A DNA stretch of 64,000 nt. Origin: Allostellaceae bacterium (GTDB lineage Bacteria; Pseudomonadota; Alphaproteobacteria; ATCC43930; CGMCC-115725). Each line of letters starts with the position of its first letter. Positions within the stretch are counted from its first letter, which is position 1. This document shows, piece by piece, positions 21,740 to 31,424 of the stretch. The notes beneath the pieces are model-generated. The model was given only the letters and a program-made list of their open reading frames with translations, was not told the origin of the DNA and searched no databases. The stretch is taken from positions 1 to 64,000 of the forward strand of contig JANWJX010000023.1 in the NCBI GenBank assembly GCA_025451725.1. The letters are read 5' to 3'. Made by a program: the position numbers and the translations under genes.

Positions 21740-22375
21740 CTAGCTCCTTAGCCGTGCCGCTTCCGCCGCGTTGCGCACCGTCGCGCCGAGATCCTTCACC
21801 AGCCCGTCGGCGATCGAATAGCACCAGCCGTGGATCGCGAGGTTCGCGCCCGCCGCCCAGGCGTCGACGACGAACGGATCGGCCCCGACGTTTTCGACTT
21901 GGCGGCGCACGTTCAACTCGCACAGCCGGTCTTCGCGCGCGGCGTCGTTCGGCAGCGCGGCTAGTTCCGCTTCGTGGTCGCGCATCACCGCGCGGATCGG
22001 CGACAGCCAATGATCGATCAGGCCGAGGCGCTGGTTGCGGAATGCGGCGCGGACGCCGCCGCACCCATAGTGGCCGACCACGATGACGTGGCTGACCTTC
22101 AGCACCTGCACCGCGTATTGCAGCACCGAGAGATAATTCGCGTCCTGCGGCGGCGCGAGGTTCGCGACGTTGCGATGGACGAACAACTCGCCAGGATCGA
22201 GCCCGACGATCTCGTTGGCCGGCACCCGGCTGTCGGAACAGCCGATCCACAAATACGCCGGCGCCTGCTGCGCCACGAGGCGGCGGAAAAAGCCGGGATC
22301 GACCGCCTTCTTTCCCTCGGCCCAACTTCGGTTGTTGGCGATGAGGTCGGTGATGTCCGGAGCTTGGGTGGCCAT
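21740..22375 (-). CDS. beta-class carbonic anhydrase
   Basis: A 211-residue enzyme interconverting CO2 and bicarbonate. The zinc ligands are in CSDSR (Cys and the Asp-Arg dyad) and HYGCGG (His and Cys). Other marks are the LFVHRNVANL segment and the closing GWCYSIADG loop. It is a cytoplasmic beta-carbonic anhydrase of the common proteobacterial (Can/CynT-like) size. The start is the ATG at 22373-22375. A longer frame reaching 22441 would add 22 residues without family similarity. Confidence 0.92.
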   Translation of the reverse strand: MATQAPDITDLIANNRSWAEGKKAVDPGFFRRLVAQQAPAYLWIGCSDSRVPANEIVGLDPGELFVHRNVANLAPPQDANYLSVLQYAVQVLKVSHVIVVGHYGCGGVRAAFRNQRLGLIDHWLSPIRAVMRDHEAELAALPNDAAREDRLCELNVRRQVENVGADPFVVDAWAAGANLAIHGWCYSIADGLVKDLGATVRNAAEAARLRS

Positions 22376-22493
22376 GCGAGTTTCGTGTTGTAGCGTGCCT
22401 GCCTTGAGAGTGCCATCCGCCGCCCCTTGAAACAAACGCATTCCACGTTATCTCTGACAAAGAGGCGGCGGTGAGGATTGCGCCGACCCTAAA

Positions 22494-22565
22494 AAAATTA
22501 ATTTTGCAGAACGAACCCAATTTTTCGCGGCTCTCCGCCATTTCCGCCCAAAAAACGAAACCGAA
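22494..22565. repeat. dispersed repeat of the QNEPN type (tentative)
   Basis: An A+T-richer stretch containing CAGAACGAACCCAATTTTTC, which reads QNEPNF in one frame. From general knowledge, peptides of this kind turn up as spurious N-termini in many alphaproteobacterial annotations because the DNA is an interspersed repeat. It lies in the 227-bp gap between the divergent carbonic anhydrase and dioxygenase genes. Confidence 0.4.
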
Positions 22566-22602
22566 TGTGCTACGAAAGCGCGACTCACCCGGGAACCGAT
22601 CC

Positions 22603-23427
22603 ATGAGCAAAGCCGCCGCCCGCCTGCCAACCCTCTATATCCCGCATGGCGGCGGGCCATGCTTTTTCATGGAGCCCTCGCCGCCGCTGCCGCGCGATCT
22701 GTGGGATCCCTTGGCGAATTATCTCAAGGGCATCGACAAGTCGCTGGGCCAGCGCCCGAAAGCGGTGCTGGTGATCTCGGGTCATTGGGAAATGCCGCGC
22801 CCGACGGTGAACACCGCGCCGAATCACACGCTGCTGTTCGATTATTACGGCTTCCCGGAGCACACCTACCAACTCACCTACCCTGCACATAATTCGCCGG
22901 CAGTCGTGGCGCGGATCGAGGAGCTTCTGTCGCACGCCGGCTATCGCGCCGGCGAGGACGATCATCGCGGGCTCGATCACGGCGTCTTCGTCCCGTTCAA
23001 GCTGATCTATCCCGACGCCGACGTGCCGATGATTCAACTATCGCTGCTCGCCAGCCTCGACGCCGCCGCGCATATCAAACTCGGGAAGGCGCTCGCGCCG
23101 TTGCGCGACGAAGGCGTGCTGATCGTCGGCTCCGGCATGAGCTATCACAATCTCCGCGCCATGTATGTGCAGCGCCAGGACGTCGACAACGCGGTCGCCG
23201 AATTCGACGCGTGGCTGACCGAAGCGGCAACCGATACCGATCCCGAGCGGCGCAACGCCAAGCTCGCCGAATGGGAGAATGCGCCCTGGGCGCGCTTCTG
23301 CCATCCGCGCGAGGAGCATCTCTTGCCGCTCCACGTCGCGGCAGGGGCCGCGGGCGGCGATGTCGGGCGCCACGCGTTCGGCGACAAGATCGTCGGCAAG
23401 GCCATTTCCGGCTATCAGTTCGGGTAG
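22603..23427 (+). CDS. DODA-type class III extradiol ring-cleavage dioxygenase
   Basis: A 274-residue LigB-superfamily protein, similar in size to YgiD/4,5-DOPA dioxygenases. Probable metal ligands are His in YIPHGGGPCF, His in ISGHWE and His in DHGVFVPF, with a further His in FCHPREEHLLPL. Family members open catechol-type rings with non-heme iron or zinc. The substrate here is unknown. The ATG at 22603 is chosen because the conserved sequence begins 8 residues later; the longer frame from 22471 runs through a repeat. An aldo/keto reductase follows 12 bp downstream. Confidence 0.85.
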   Translation: MSKAAARLPTLYIPHGGGPCFFMEPSPPLPRDLWDPLANYLKGIDKSLGQRPKAVLVISGHWEMPRPTVNTAPNHTLLFDYYGFPEHTYQLTYPAHNSPAVVARIEELLSHAGYRAGEDDHRGLDHGVFVPFKLIYPDADVPMIQLSLLASLDAAAHIKLGKALAPLRDEGVLIVGSGMSYHNLRAMYVQRQDVDNAVAEFDAWLTEAATDTDPERRNAKLAEWENAPWARFCHPREEHLLPLHVAAGAAGGDVGRHAFGDKIVGKAISGYQFG

Positions 23428-23439
23428 GAGCTTCGCGCG

Positions 23440-24471
23440 ATGAAATACAACATGATGGGCCGCACCGGGCTGTACGTGTCTGAACTCTGCCTTGGCACCA
23501 TGACCTTTGCCGGCACGGGTATGTTCAAGAATGTCGGCCAGGTCGACCAGGAGGGCGCGACCAAACTAGTCAAGCAGGCGCTTGATTCGGGAATCAACTT
23601 CATCGACACCGCCGACGTTTACAGCCAGGGTGAGTCCGAACGCTATCTCGGCCAGGCGCTGAAGAATGTCGGCGTGCCGCGCCATGATGTGGTCATCGCC
23701 ACCAAGGTACGCGGCCGCATGGGGCCGGGGCCGAACAATATCGGCCTGACGCGCGGGCACATCATGGACGCGGTCGAGGACAGCCTCAAACGGCTTCAGA
23801 CCGACCACATCGACCTTTATCAGATCCACGGCTACGACGCGGTGACGCCGTTCGACGAGACCATGGCGGCGCTCGACAATCTCGTAAAGCGCGGCCTCGT
23901 CCGTTACATCGGCTGCTCCAACCTCGCGGCATGGCAGATCGAAAAGACGCTGGGCCTGTCGGCGCTCCACGGCTGGGCGCGGTTCGAGACGGTGCAGGCG
24001 TTCTACACCATTGCTTCCAGGGATCTCGAACGCGAAATCCTGCCGATGATGGACGCCGAGCAGATGGGGCTTATGGTGTGGAGCCCACTCGCGGGCGGCC
24101 TGTTGAGCGGCAAGTTCGAACGCGACCGCGCCGGACCGAACAATGCCCGCCGCTCCGCCGGTTTCGATTTCCCGCCGATGGACAAGAACCGCACGTTCGA
24201 CATTGTCGATGCGATGCGGCCGATCGCCGCCAAGCACAACGTCTCCGTGGCGCGCGTCGCGCTCGGCTGGCTCTTGAGCCGCAAGAACGTCATGTCGGTG
24301 ATCGTCGGCGCCAAGACCGAGGAACAGCTTGCCGACAATATCGGCGCGACCGCGCTGAAACTCGACGCCGCCGATCTCGCCACGCTCGACGAGGTCAGCA
24401 AGCTTCGGCCGGAATATCCGATCTGGATGTTTGAGCGCCAGGGCGCGGGACGCGTGCCGGAGCCGAAGTAG
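23440..24471 (+). CDS. aldo/keto reductase
   Basis: A 343-residue NADPH-type (beta/alpha)8 reductase. The catalytic tetrad is visible: Asp in FIDTADVYS, Tyr in the same motif, Lys in VIATKVRG and His in LYQIHGYD. The cofactor-binding C-terminus carries IVGAKTEEQLADNIGA. The sequence is closest in style to the AKR11/12 YajO-like reductases of bacteria. It is 12 bp after the extradiol dioxygenase, so the pair may act on the same aromatic or aldehyde substrate. AGGAG lies upstream of the ATG. It ends two bases from the convergent alaS stop. Confidence 0.9.
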   Translation: MKYNMMGRTGLYVSELCLGTMTFAGTGMFKNVGQVDQEGATKLVKQALDSGINFIDTADVYSQGESERYLGQALKNVGVPRHDVVIATKVRGRMGPGPNNIGLTRGHIMDAVEDSLKRLQTDHIDLYQIHGYDAVTPFDETMAALDNLVKRGLVRYIGCSNLAAWQIEKTLGLSALHGWARFETVQAFYTIASRDLEREILPMMDAEQMGLMVWSPLAGGLLSGKFERDRAGPNNARRSAGFDFPPMDKNRTFDIVDAMRPIAAKHNVSVARVALGWLLSRKNVMSVIVGAKTEEQLADNIGATALKLDAADLATLDEVSKLRPEYPIWMFERQGAGRVPEPK

Positions 24472-24473
24472 AT

Positions 24474-27134
24474 TTAAGCCCCGGCGATTCCGCGTTCGAC
24501 CGCTTCGAGCGCCGCGTCGGCCTGAGCGACGTCGGGGCCGCCGGCCTGGGCCATGTCGGGCCGGCCGCCGCCGCCCTTGCCGCCGAGCGCCGCGGCGCCG
24601 AGCTTCACAAGTTCGACCGCGTTGAAGCGCTTGGTGAGATCATCGGTGACGCCGACCACCAGCGACGCCTTTCCCTCGGCGCTGGAGACGACGGCAACGA
24701 TTCCGGAGCCGATCTCGCGCTTCATCGCGTCGGCGAGGCCCTTCAAGTCCTTGGCCGGCAGATCGGCGACGGCGCGGCCGGCGAACTTGATGCCGTTGAC
24801 GTCCTTCGCGGCCGGCGCGGCCTTCGCCCCGCCGCCGCCTGATGCCAAAGCGCGCCGCGCCTCGGCCAGTTCACGCTCCAGCTTGCGGCGATCCTCGAGC
24901 AAACCTGCAAGCCGCGCGGGCAGCTCGGCGGGTCCGGTCTTGAGCGTCGCCGCCATGTCGTGGAGCAGCGTTTCCTCGCGCTCGACATGAGCCTCCGCCG
25001 CGGCGCCGGTCAGCGCCTCGATGCGGCGGACACCCGACGCCAGGGAGCTTTCGGAGACGATCTTGAACAGACCGATATCGCCGGTTCGGGCAACATGGGT
25101 GCCGCCGCATAGTTCAACGGAGAAATGCCGGGCATGGTCGTGGTCGTCCGTGTCCTCGCCCATCGCGACGACGCGGACTTCGTCGCCGTATTTCTCACCG
25201 AACAGCGCCAGCGCACCGGCCTCGACCGCCTTCGTCGGCGTCATCAGCCGCGTCGTCACTTCACCGTTCTGGCGGATACGGTCGTTGACCGCGCCTTCGA
25301 CCGCGACGACATCCTCGTGAGTCATCGGGCGCGGATGGGAGAAATCGAACCGCATGCGATCCGGCGCGACCAGCGAGCCTTTCTGCGTGACATGATCGCC
25401 CAGCCGTCGCCGCAGCGCCTGGTGCAGCAGATGCGTGACGGAGTGGTTGGCGCGGAGTTGCCTGCGCCGCGTGTCGTCGATGCGCAGCGACACCGCGTCG
25501 CCTTCCTCCAGCGCGCCGCGTTCGAGCTTGCCGATATGAACGAACAAATCGCCGGCTTCGCGTTGCGTATCGGTCACGGTGAAATCGCCGCCGCCCGCGG
25601 TGAACATCACCCCGGTATCGCCCATCTGGCCGCCGGACTCGCCATAAAACGGTGTCTGGTTGACGACGATCGCGGCCTGGGTGCCGGCCTCGATGCGATC
25701 GACCCGCTTGCCGTCGACGAGGATGGCCTGGATCACGCCTTCGGCATTGTGCGTGTCGTAGCCGAGGAATTCGGTGGCGCCCAATTCATCGCGGAGCGCC
25801 AGCCATTGTTCGCCGGTCGCCGCCTCGCCGGAACCAACCCAGCTTTTCCGCGCGTCGTTCCGCTGTTTCGTCATCGCCGCGTCGAAGCCGTCCGTCGCGA
25901 CCGTGCGGTCGCGGCCGCGCAGCACGTCCTGCGTCAGGTCGAGCGGGAAGCCATACGTGTCGTAAAGCTTGAACGCGACGTCGCCGGGGAACGGCTGGCC
26001 GGCGCCGAGCTTGGCTTCCTCGTCGTCGAGCAGCTTGAGACCGCGTTCCAAGGTTTGTTTGAACCCGGTCTCTTCGAGCTTCAGGGTTTCGGTGATCAGT
26101 GCCTCGGCGCGCAACAGTTCGGGGAAGTGCCCGCCCATCTGCCGTGCCAGCGCCGGCACCAGCCGCCACATCAGCGGCTCGCGGCAACCGATGATGTGCG
26201 CATGGCGCATCGCGCGGCGCATGATCCGGCGCAGCACGTAACCCCTTCCCTCCTTGGACGGCAGCACGCCGTCGGCGATCAGGAAGGACGAGGCGCGCAA
26301 ATGATCCGCGATGACGCGGTGCGAAACGGCATGCGGTCCGTCGGCGGCGACGTTCGACGCTTCCGCCGACGCCACGATCAGGGCACGCAAAATGTCGGTG
26401 TCGTAATTGTCGTGCTTGCCTTGCAGCACTGCGGCGATGCGCTCCAGCCCCATGCCGGTATCGATCGACGGCCGCGGCAGGTCCAGGCGCTGCTCGCGCG
26501 TCACCTGCTCGTACTGCATAAAGACAAGATTCCAGATTTCGACGAACCGGTCGCCGTCGGCGTCGGGACTGCCCGGCGGGCCGCCGGCGATATGGTCGCC
26601 GTGATCGTAGAAGATTTCCGAGCACGGCCCGCACGGACCGGTCTCGCCCATCGCCCAGAAATTGTCGGAGGTGCCGATGCGGATGATGCGGCTGTCCGGC
26701 AGCCCGGAAATCTTGCGCCACAGCTTGGCCGCATCGTCATCGTCGGCATAGACCGTCGCGGTCAGCCGGTCGGGCGAAATGCCGAATTCCTTGGTGATGA
26801 GCTTCCACGCCAGTTCGATGGCAAGTTCCTTGAAATAATCGCCAAAGGAGAAATTGCCGAGCATCTCGAAAAACGTGTGATGCCGCGCCGTATAGCCGAC
26901 ATTTTCGAGATCGTTGTGCTTGCCGCCGGCGCGGACGCATTTCTGCGACGAGGCGGCGCGGGAATAGGGCCGTTTCTCGGCGCCGGTGAAGACGTTCTTG
27001 AACTGCACCATGCCCGCATTGGTGAACAGCAGCGTCGGATCGTTGCGCGGCACCAGCGGCGACGACGGCACCACCTCATGCCCGTTGCGCGCGAAAAATT
27101 CGAGAAAAGCGGCGCGAATTTCGTTGGTTTGCAT
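24474..27134 (-). CDS. alaS: alanyl-tRNA synthetase
   Basis: An 886-residue class II synthetase. In order it has the catalytic core ([12 protein letters not shown], then [19 protein letters not shown]), the tRNA-binding helices, and the editing domain with [12 protein letters not shown] (the HxxxH zinc motif) and [13 protein letters not shown]. It ends with the C-Ala domain containing [19 protein letters not shown]. It charges tRNA-Ala and clears Ser/Gly misacylation. The ATG at 27134 gives the conventional MQTNEIR start; an ATG three codons upstream (27143) is also possible. Confidence 0.97.
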   Translation of the reverse strand: MQTNEIRAAFLEFFARNGHEVVPSSPLVPRNDPTLLFTNAGMVQFKNVFTGAEKRPYSRAASSQKCVRAGGKHNDLENVGYTARHHTFFEMLGNFSFGDYFKELAIELAWKLITKEFGISPDRLTATVYADDDDAAKLWRKISGLPDSRIIRIGTSDNFWAMGETGPCGPCSEIFYDHGDHIAGGPPGSPDADGDRFVEIWNLVFMQYEQVTREQRLDLPRPSIDTGMGLERIAAVLQGKHDNYDTDILRALIVASAEASNVAADGPHAVSHRVIADHLRASSFLIADGVLPSKEGRGYVLRRIMRRAMRHAHIIGCREPLMWRLVPALARQMGGHFPELLRAEALITETLKLEETGFKQTLERGLKLLDDEEAKLGAGQPFPGDVAFKLYDTYGFPLDLTQDVLRGRDRTVATDGFDAAMTKQRNDARKSWVGSGEAATGEQWLALRDELGATEFLGYDTHNAEGVIQAILVDGKRVDRIEAGTQAAIVVNQTPFYGESGGQMGDTGVMFTAGGGDFTVTDTQREAGDLFVHIGKLERGALEEGDAVSLRIDDTRRRQLRANHSVTHLLHQALRRRLGDHVTQKGSLVAPDRMRFDFSHPRPMTHEDVVAVEGAVNDRIRQNGEVTTRLMTPTKAVEAGALALFGEKYGDEVRVVAMGEDTDDHDHARHFSVELCGGTHVARTGDIGLFKIVSESSLASGVRRIEALTGAAAEAHVEREETLLHDMAATLKTGPAELPARLAGLLEDRRKLERELAEARRALASGGGGAKAAPAAKDVNGIKFAGRAVADLPAKDLKGLADAMKREIGSGIVAVVSSAEGKASLVVGVTDDLTKRFNAVELVKLGAAALGGKGGGGRPDMAQAGGPDVAQADAALEAVERGIAGA

Positions 27135-27185
27135 GGCCCGCATTTAGCCCGAGCCTCTAGACTCTGTAAAGTTGGCGCAGCGCGG

Positions 27186-27752
27186 TTAATGACCCGCGAG
27201 AAAATTCGCCTCGGGCTCGAAATCGGCTTCCGCCGTGGCTTTCATCAAATCCGTCATGCCGGGATTGTTGGCGCGGGCCCGGCTGCGGAAGTCGCGCATC
27301 GATTTCAGCAAATAGTCGTGCTGCTGACCGGCAAGACGGGGCACCGTGGCGTCGCCTTGATATTGACCGAGATGGCATCCGGTGCAACCAATCGAGACAT
27401 TGACCCGATTGGCCACCGCGGCCTCGGCGTCGGTCGCCGATTTCTGCCGCAAATCGGGCCACGGCTTCTTCGAGAAATACTCGGCAAGCGCCATCATGTC
27501 GTCGCGACTCAGCTCGGCGACGACCGCCTGCATGAAGTCGTTTTTGCGGGCGCCGGCTTTGAAGTCGCGCAATTGCAGGAACAGATAACCCTGGTGCTGG
27601 CCCCAAATTACCGGAAAGGCCTTGTCGACAGGCACGCCCTTCTCGCCATGGCACGCGGCGCACGCCGCCGCCTTTTGCTCGACGGTCTGAGTCTGCGCGA
27701 CGCCGGTAACGCTCCAGCCGAGAGTCAACAGCGCTAGAGCGACCCGCCACAT
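27186..27752 (-). CDS. periplasmic diheme cytochrome c (c4-like)
   Basis: A 188-residue exported protein with a signal peptide of about 19 residues (ending VTGVAQ). It has two c-type heme motifs, CAACH at 31-35 and CTGCH at 123-127, in the tandem-domain layout of cytochrome c4. Met residues after each motif could be the sixth ligands. It lies 20 bp after a PQQ dehydrogenase on the same strand. The likely role is to pass electrons from that enzyme to an oxidase. Partnership is inferred from position. Confidence 0.88.
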   Translation of the reverse strand: MWRVALALLTLGWSVTGVAQTQTVEQKAAACAACHGEKGVPVDKAFPVIWGQHQGYLFLQLRDFKAGARKNDFMQAVVAELSRDDMMALAEYFSKKPWPDLRQKSATDAEAAVANRVNVSIGCTGCHLGQYQGDATVPRLAGQQHDYLLKSMRDFRSRARANNPGMTDLMKATAEADFEPEANFLAGH

Positions 27753-27772
27753 GCTTCCGTTGTCAGCCCTCG

Positions 27773-29482
27773 CTATTCAGCGAGGGAAAACGCGATGATC
27801 GCGTTGCCGCGCCGGTAATTGAGCTGCACGTTGCCGCCGGCCGCGACCACGATGTATTGCTTGCCGTCGACGGTATAGGACGACGGCGGCGCGTTGACGC
27901 CGGCGCCGGCCATGAACTGCCACAAGCGCGATCCGGTCGCGGAATCGTAGGCCGCGAACCGGCCGTTGCCTTCGCCCGTGAACACCAGGCCGCCCGCGGT
28001 CGCGAGAACGCCGCCTATCATCGGCTGCGGCGTCTTCACCTGCCAGCGGATCTTGCCGGTATTGTAGTCCACCGCGGTGATGTTGCCCCACTGCGCCTCC
28101 GTCGGGATCACCGCGAAGGCGCCGCCGAGCCAGAGCTTTCCGTTGGGATATGGCGCGCTGGTGACGGTGTAGGTCATCGGCTGATGCAGGTTGATGGCGT
28201 AGGCGAGACCGAGGAACGGGTTCGTGGCCATCGGCGACCATTCCACGCCGCCATTGGCGCCCGGCAGCATCCGCGTGCCCTTGGCGGACGGCAGCGACCA
28301 CATGTCCTCCTGCGGCACCATCGCTTCGGAGAACCGGATCAGGCTGCAATCCTTGCGGTTGTTGACATAGACATGGCCGGTCTTGCCCGCCTCCATCACC
28401 ACGGGAACGATCTTGCCGTCGGCATCTTTCGCTTCCGCGAGAACGGTCGGGCTGACGGCATCCAGATCCCAGACGTCGTGTGCGATGTACTGGTAGTGGC
28501 AGACATATTTGCCGGTATCGAGATCGACCGACACCAGCGAGTCCGTATAGAGATTGTCGCCCGGGCGCGCCGCGCCGTCGAGATCGGGCGACGGATTGCC
28601 GACGACGAAATAGATGCGCCGCGTCGCCAGATCGACCGACGGGTTCTGCCACACGCCGCCGCCGAGCCGCTTATAGAGATCGCCCGCCTTTGCCAGATTG
28701 GCTTTTTCCGCCGCGATGTCGCGATGCATGTCGCGGCCGGTCGCGTCCTGTGCCGCCCACACGCCTTCATTCTTTTCGGGAATGGTGTAGAAGGTCCAGA
28801 TGAGATGGCCGTCCTTGGCGTCGTACGCCTTGACGAAGCCGCGGATTCCGTACTCGCCGCCGTTGGTGCCGATCAGAATTTTGCCGTCCACGGCGGTCGG
28901 CGCCATGGTTTCGCTGTAGCCTTCCTCGGGATTGGCGATCTGGGTTTCCCATTTCACCTTCCCGGTCTTGGCGTCAAGCGCGACCAGCTTGGCGTCGAGG
29001 GTCGCGAGATAGACGTTGTCGCCGTAGAGAGCGACGCCCCGATTGTTCGGGCCGCAGCAATAAGTCGTGATCGGCCCGAGCTTCTGCTGGTAGTGCCACA
29101 ATTCCTCGCCGGTCCGCGCATTGAGCGCGTAGACGTGGTCGAACGATGTGGTGACGTACATCACGCCGTTCACCACCAGCGGGGATGTCTCCATCGATTC
29201 CGTAACGTCGGTCTGGAAGATCCACGCCGGCCGGAGCCCAGCGACGTTGTCGCGGTTGATCTGACGGTTGGGATAGAAGCGCTGCTGCCAGTAATTGCCG
29301 TTGGTCAGAAGGAAATCGTTTCCGTCATGTCCGGCGCGGTTCAGCATGTCCTGCGTCACCGAACTCATATCGCCATAGAGGGTCGCGGGCTTGGTTTCGT
29401 CCGCCGCAACCGCCGCCGAAATGATGGAAAATCCAATTGTCGCCGCAGTCATCGAAACGGCGACGCGTCCAAGCATGCGCAT
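27773..29482 (-). CDS. PQQ-dependent methanol/ethanol-type dehydrogenase, lanthanide-type active site
   Basis: A 569-residue periplasmic eight-bladed propeller quinoprotein with a signal peptide (cut near SAAVAA). The active site has the vicinal disulfide Cys142-Cys143 (TYCCGP), Glu210 and Asn296 as metal ligands, catalytic Asp339, and Asp341 two residues later in WDLD. The extra Asp marks XoxF/ExaF/PedH-type enzymes that use a rare-earth ion rather than calcium. No heme motif is present, so it needs a separate electron acceptor, probably the cytochrome c behind it. ACGGAGG precedes the ATG at 29482; a TTG eight codons upstream is not favoured. Confidence 0.9.
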   Translation of the reverse strand: MRMLGRVAVSMTAATIGFSIISAAVAADETKPATLYGDMSSVTQDMLNRAGHDGNDFLLTNGNYWQQRFYPNRQINRDNVAGLRPAWIFQTDVTESMETSPLVVNGVMYVTTSFDHVYALNARTGEELWHYQQKLGPITTYCCGPNNRGVALYGDNVYLATLDAKLVALDAKTGKVKWETQIANPEEGYSETMAPTAVDGKILIGTNGGEYGIRGFVKAYDAKDGHLIWTFYTIPEKNEGVWAAQDATGRDMHRDIAAEKANLAKAGDLYKRLGGGVWQNPSVDLATRRIYFVVGNPSPDLDGAARPGDNLYTDSLVSVDLDTGKYVCHYQYIAHDVWDLDAVSPTVLAEAKDADGKIVPVVMEAGKTGHVYVNNRKDCSLIRFSEAMVPQEDMWSLPSAKGTRMLPGANGGVEWSPMATNPFLGLAYAINLHQPMTYTVTSAPYPNGKLWLGGAFAVIPTEAQWGNITAVDYNTGKIRWQVKTPQPMIGGVLATAGGLVFTGEGNGRFAAYDSATGSRLWQFMAGAGVNAPPSSYTVDGKQYIVVAAGGNVQLNYRRGNAIIAFSLAE

Positions 29483-29555
29483 GGGTTCCTCCGTTCGCTG
29501 ATTCAATTTTATTTTTGGTTGGTTGAACGAAGCCTACGCGGCACTACCAGCCGAG

Positions 29556-31403
29556 TCAACGAAACGCAGCCGCTGACTCAAGCGCTTCCGCCGCCTCGAG
29601 CCAGGCTTTCTCCGCCGCCGACACGAGCTTCGTCAACTCGGCATGGCGATGCATCAATTCGACCCGCTCGGCCGCGGTAAGATTCGCAGACGCAAGGCGG
29701 CTTTCGACGAATGAACGGTCGGACGCGATGCGTTGGAGACGGGCTTCGGCGTCGCGGGCCGCGCGTCGCATCGGTTCAAGCTTCTTGCGGCTCGGCGCAG
29801 GCGACGGGGTCACAGTTTTGTCACGTCCCGGCGCGGGCCGCTGCTTGTTCAGCATTGCGTAACGATACGTCTCGAGGTCGCCGTCATACGGTGTCACCCG
29901 GCCATTCGCTACCAGCCACAGCCGGTCAGCGGTCAATTCCAGCAAGTACCAATCGTGGCTGATCAGGATCACGGCGCCGGGAAACTCGTTGATCGCCGTC
30001 GCCAGCGCGGCACGGCTGTCGATGTCGAGATGGTTTGTTGGCTCGTCGAAGATCAGCAGCGACGGCGCGTCGTGCGTGATCAGCGCGAAATTGAGGCGCG
30101 CCCGCTCGCCGCCCGACAGCGATTTGACCGGCACGAAGGCCTTGTCCTGGCTGAAGCCGAACCGGCCGAGCCGCGCACGGACCGCCGTCGGCAATGCCTT
30201 GGGCATGAGCCGCGCCAGATGGTCGAATGGCGTTTCCTCGGGCGACAGATCCTCGATCTGATGCTGCGCGAAAAACCCGATGCCGAGCTTAGGCGAGCGG
30301 TGTTGATGCCCGCCCTCCAGAGTCATCCGTCCCGCTAGCAATTTCGCCAGCGTCGACTTGCCGTTGCCGTTCGCGCCGAGCAGCGCGATCCGATCGTCGG
30401 GGTCGAGCCGCAGATCGAGATCGCGCAGCACCGGGCGCCCGGGCTCATACCCGACCGAGCCTTTTTCGATGCTGATCAGCGGCGGACGCAATTCCGGCGG
30501 CTCGGGGAAATCGAAGGTGAGCGCGGCCTCGTCCTCGAGCACCGCAACGGGCTTCATTTTCGCGATCATCTTGAGCCGGCTTTGTGCCTGGCGCGCTTTC
30601 GTGGCCTTGGCGCGGAACCGGTCGACGAAGGCTTGAAGATGCGCGCGCCTCGCCTCCTGCTTGGCCGCCTCGGCCTTACTCTGCGCCATGCGCAGCGCAC
30701 GCCGCTCCTCGAACGCGTCGTAGCCGCCGGCGTAGAGAGTCAATGTCGTGCGATCGAGATGGAGAATGTGATCGGGCACCGCGTTCAGCAGGCTGCGGTC
30801 GTGGCTCACAATCAGCAGCGTGTGCGGATACGAGCGGAGATAATCCTCGAGCCACGCCGTCGCTTCGAGGTCGAGGTGATTGGTCGGCTCGTCGAGCAAC
30901 AGCAATTCCGGCTCGCTGAACAACACCGCCGACAGCGCGACGCGCATGCGCCAGCCGCCGGAATAGCTCGACAGCGGTCGTCGTTGCATTGCTTCGTTGA
31001 AGCCCAGCCCGGCGAGGATCGCGGCCGCCCGCGCGGGCGCGGCGTGAGCGCCTATAACCGTAAGCCGGTCGTGGATTTGCGCAAGCCGCTCCGCATCGCT
31101 GGTCGCGCTTTCCTCGGCCAACAGCGCCGCGCGCTCGGTGTCGGCGGACAGAACATGCTCGATCGGCGTCTGATCGCCGCCGGGCGCTTCTTGCTCCACC
31201 ATGCCGATGCGATCGCCGCCGCTTACCTCGATCGAACCTGCGTCGGCGGACAGTTCGCCCCGAATGAGGTTCAGCAGTGTCGATTTTCCGGTCCCGTTGC
31301 GTCCGACCAGCCCGACCTTCCAGCCGTCGGGAATGCGCGCCGACGCGCCTTCGAGCAGCGTGCGTCCGGCAATCCGGTATGTCAGGTCGGCGATGGTCAA
31401 CAT
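29556..31403 (-). CDS. ABC-F family ATP-binding protein
   Basis: A 615-residue soluble protein with two ABC cassettes and no membrane segment. Cassette 1 has GRNGTGKSTLL, SYSGGWRMRVAL and LLLLDEPTNHLD. Cassette 2 has GANGNGKSTLA, LSGGERARLNFAL and LIFDEPTNHLD. The linker between them (about residues 235-290) is rich in Lys, Arg and Ala, as in the ribosome-binding P-site tip. The C-terminus has a coiled coil. It resembles YheS/Uup-type translation factors that act on the ribosomal E site. Exact subgroup is uncertain. Confidence 0.9.
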   Translation of the reverse strand: MLTIADLTYRIAGRTLLEGASARIPDGWKVGLVGRNGTGKSTLLNLIRGELSADAGSIEVSGGDRIGMVEQEAPGGDQTPIEHVLSADTERAALLAEESATSDAERLAQIHDRLTVIGAHAAPARAAAILAGLGFNEAMQRRPLSSYSGGWRMRVALSAVLFSEPELLLLDEPTNHLDLEATAWLEDYLRSYPHTLLIVSHDRSLLNAVPDHILHLDRTTLTLYAGGYDAFEERRALRMAQSKAEAAKQEARRAHLQAFVDRFRAKATKARQAQSRLKMIAKMKPVAVLEDEAALTFDFPEPPELRPPLISIEKGSVGYEPGRPVLRDLDLRLDPDDRIALLGANGNGKSTLAKLLAGRMTLEGGHQHRSPKLGIGFFAQHQIEDLSPEETPFDHLARLMPKALPTAVRARLGRFGFSQDKAFVPVKSLSGGERARLNFALITHDAPSLLIFDEPTNHLDIDSRAALATAINEFPGAVILISHDWYLLELTADRLWLVANGRVTPYDGDLETYRYAMLNKQRPAPGRDKTVTPSPAPSRKKLEPMRRAARDAEARLQRIASDRSFVESRLASANLTAAERVELMHRHAELTKLVSAAEKAWLEAAEALESAAAFR

Positions 31404-31424
31404 GGGAGGGAAATCACAAATTAA

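Noticed and set aside
25125-27737. Very long open frame on the plus strand opposite alaS (about 870 codons), with similar frames opposite gyrA (8590-11355) and mazG/livM (4574-6517)
   Set aside because: They are antisense to well-supported genes, have low-complexity Arg/Ala/Asp-rich products with no recognisable domain, and arise from high G+C codon bias.
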